A stretch of DNA of 6,841 bases. Origin: Acidimicrobiia bacterium. GTDB taxonomy: Bacteria; Actinomycetota; Acidimicrobiia; Spongiisociales; UBA5794. The position numbers and the translations under genes are program-made. The stretch lies in the NCBI GenBank assembly GCA_013003515.1, contig JABDIW010000080.1:1-6841 (forward strand), read 5' to 3'. How positions within the stretch are numbered: position 1 is the stretch's first letter; each line of letters begins with the position of its first letter. The notes beneath the pieces are model-generated. The model saw nothing but the letters and a program-made list of their open reading frames with translations, had not been told where the DNA came from and did not search any database. Below are positions 5,140 through 6,841 of this stretch, one piece after another.

Positions 5140-6841
5140 CACTCCACCACCAGAGCGCCAGATCCATCCACGGTGGCACGGTCTCCGGGCAGCAACAGTG
5201 TCGTTGCCTCGGCCTCGGTGACGATCGCCGGCCCCGATATCTGGTCGCCCGGTGCAAGACCCTCGCGGCGCCACACGCCGGCATCGACCATGCCACCCGA
5301 CAGGACGATGGAACGGCTGCCGGTGCGGGCCTCTCCGTCAGGCACCGGGGGCACCAGGTCATCCCAGCGCAGGGCGGGGGCACCGGTCGCCACGGCTCGC
5401 ACCGTCACCACTTCCACCGCGTCGTCCGGTCGGGCGAACCCGTTGCGCCGGCGGTGAGCGACGTGGAAACGATCGCAGACGTCGTCCCACGAGTCCGACC
5501 CATCCACGGGAACGGTCATCTCATGGGACTGGCCCACGTACTGCACATCGACCGATGCCTCGATGGTGGCATCGGGGCCGCTCTCCCGGCGCGCCTCCGC
5601 CATCCGATCGGCAACGGCTGCGGCAAGACCTTCACCGGACGTCAACAGCGTGGAGAGCGCGGTGTCGGTCCGGGGTGGGGAGAGCAGCAATCCGAGAGCG
5701 GAGAACACCCCGGCGTGGGCGGGGACGATCACCGTGGCCATGCCGAGTGCCTTGGCCAACGCCGAGGCGTGGAGCCCACCCGCTCCCCCGAACGCGACCA
5801 GGGCGTGATCGCGGGGGTCGGCTCCTTCCTCGATGGTGATGTGGCGGATGGCGGCGGCCATGTGCTCTTCGACGATGGCAACCATCCCCCGGGCGGTGTC
5901 GAGGACGTCGAGGCCGATCTGGGAGCCGACCGAGAGAAGAGAATCGGCAGCGAGGCCGGCATCGAGCCGGAGGCCGCCGGCGAGTTCGATGTCGGCGTCG
6001 AGACGGCCCAAGGTGAGATTGGCGTCGGTGACGGCGGGCGCAGTCCCTCCCCGGCCATAGGAGGCGGGCCCGGGGTGGGCACCGGCGGACTGAGGGCCGA
6101 CTCGCAGCGCACCACCGTCATCGACCCAGCCGATGGATCCGCCGCCCGCACCCACGGTGTGGACGGCGACTGCCGGCATGCGGCACGGGTACCCGTCGAT
6201 GGCCCGCTCGTAGGACACCACCGGCTCTCCACCGGTGATACGGCAGACATCGGTGGATGTGCCACCCATGTCGAACGAGATCAAACGATCGATGCCCAGC
6301 GCCTGGCCAAGCCGCGACGCAGCCACCACTCCGCCGGCGGGACCCGAGAGCAGAGCGGCGGCGGGGAGAGCGCCGGCGTCGCCAGGGCTCATCAGCCCGC
6401 CGGAGGACCGCATGACCGCGATGTCGGCGTCGATACCGCCCTGTCTCACCCGGTCCTCGAGACGCTCGAGGTAGGCGTCCATCTCTGGCGCCAGGTAGGC
6501 GTTGAGGATGGTTGTCGATGCCCGTTCGTACTCACGGAACTCCCCGACCACCCTCCCGGACACCGAGACCGCGGCGTGCGGAACCCGGCGGGCGATCGCT
6601 TCGCCGACAGCGTCCTCGCGGGCCGGGTCTCGATATGAGTACAGGAGGGACACCGCCACGGCTTCCACGTCGAGCGCCTCGACCGCGGCCGATAGCTCGT
6701 CGACATCGTCGGCCAGGCCGAGCCGGCGCTCGGGTGGCACCAGGGGCTCGGATCGGTCCACCGAGCTGTCGTACAGAGACGGCCTGTCCTGTCGACCGAT
6801 CTCGGGGATGTCGGTGAAGCCGGCGTCGGTGACGAAGGCGG
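5136..6841 (-). CDS. hyuA: Hydantoinase A / oxoprolinase family subunit, N-terminus outside window
   Basis: ATP-binding subunit of the same enzyme; it phosphorylates the carbonyl of the substrate before hydrolysis or carboxylation by the complex. The frame is open to the window edge: before the GTG at 6761 it reads AFVTDAGFTDIPEIGRQDRP then SLYDSS, a conserved stretch of the family's N-terminal domain, so that GTG is internal. 567 residues are visible; whole proteins are usually about 680-700, so roughly the first 115-130 residues, with the first nucleotide-binding motif, are missing. Visible motifs in order are FREYERASTTILNAYLAP, MRSSGG, LLSGPAGGVVAA, FDMGGTSTDV (second phosphate-binding motif, bases about 6246-6275), HTVGAGGGSIGWVD, GPASYGRGG, HALVAFGGAGGLHA and VFSALG. 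A C-terminal beta-rich domain ends LVVEW. The stop codon overlaps the hyuB start by 4 bases, so both subunits are likely made in equal amounts. Annotations as N-methylhydantoinase or 5-oxoprolinase are both possible. Confidence 0.93.
   Translation of the reverse strand, partial: AFVTDAGFTDIPEIGRQDRPSLYDSSVDRSEPLVPPERRLGLADDVDELSAAVEALDVEAVAVSLLYSYRDPAREDAVGEAIARRVPHAAVSVSGRVVGEFREYERASTTILNAYLAPEMDAYLERLEDRVRQGGIDADIAVMRSSGGLMSPGDAGALPAAALLSGPAGGVVAASRLGQALGIDRLISFDMGGTSTDVCRITGGEPVVSYERAIDGYPCRMPAVAVHTVGAGGGSIGWVDDGGALRVGPQSAGAHPGPASYGRGGTAPAVTDANLTLGRLDADIELAGGLRLDAGLAADSLLSVGSQIGLDVLDTARGMVAIVEEHMAAAIRHITIEEGADPRDHALVAFGGAGGLHASALAKALGMATVIVPAHAGVFSALGLLLSPPRTDTALSTLLTSGEGLAAAVADRMAEARRESGPDATIEASVDVQYVGQSHEMTVPVDGSDSWDDVCDRFHVAHRRRNGFARPDDAVEVVTVRAVATGAPALRWDDLVPPVPDGEARTGSRSIVLSGGMVDAGVWRREGLAPGDQISGPAIVTEAEATTLLLPGDRATVDGSGALVVEW

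Noticed and set aside
5140..5274. Longer 5' end for hyuB, with an open frame starting at 5274
   Set aside because: The extra residues are Arg/Gly-rich with no family similarity and lie wholly inside hyuA. The family N-terminus begins at SVDPITLEV, and the GTGA overlap at 5139 gives a natural start.
5454..6638. 394-codon open frame on the + strand opposite hyuA
   Set aside because: It lies fully antisense to strongly conserved hyuA motifs. Its translation is a Gly/Asp/Arg/His-rich shadow typical of high-GC DNA, with no recognisable domain.
3592..6841. Acetone carboxylase operon
   Set aside because: That enzyme needs a small gamma subunit gene, and none follows hyuB. The downstream neighbour is a convergent acetyltransferase gene.

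Overview
The window is GC-rich throughout, with strong G/C preference at third codon positions, GTG starts and genes that touch or overlap. This fits a high-GC actinobacterium. An Acidimicrobiia-type lineage is my guess from the style of the ECF sigma and ectodomain locus, but nothing here proves it. There are five protein genes, two of them cut by the window edges. No RNA gene, insertion sequence, CRISPR array or long gene-free stretch is visible; coding density is close to complete.

Left part, + strand (2-2676): the end of an ECF (extracytoplasmic function) RNA polymerase sigma factor overlaps, by ATGA, a 795-residue protein of unusual architecture. That protein has a cytoplasmic N-terminus that itself looks like a complete but degenerate ECF sigma factor (regions 2 and 4). 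One transmembrane helix follows, then an approximately 500-residue acidic extracytoplasmic domain that I read as a beta-propeller. The visible part of the sigma factor aligns with the sigma-like domain of its neighbour. The second gene is therefore probably a duplicated sigma copy that was tied to the membrane and to an external sensor. It sits where the anti-sigma gene of an ECF pair is normally found, and this is the most interesting item in the window.

Middle, + strand (2696-3583): a GNAT-family acetyltransferase with an extra C-terminal domain. It starts with GTG 19 bases after the previous stop. The gap holds a small hairpin and a possible leaderless -10 element, so it may be transcribed separately from the sigma locus.

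Right part, - strand (6841 down to 3592): a hyuA-hyuB pair (hydantoinase / 5-oxoprolinase / acetophenone carboxylase superfamily), translationally coupled by a GTGA overlap. hyuA lacks its N-terminus beyond the window edge. hyuB converges on the acetyltransferase gene with only 8 bases between the stop codons. The two subunits should form one ATP-dependent enzyme acting on a cyclic amide or a related carbonyl compound. The substrate cannot be read from the sequence. I see no functional link between the hyuAB pair and the sigma locus.
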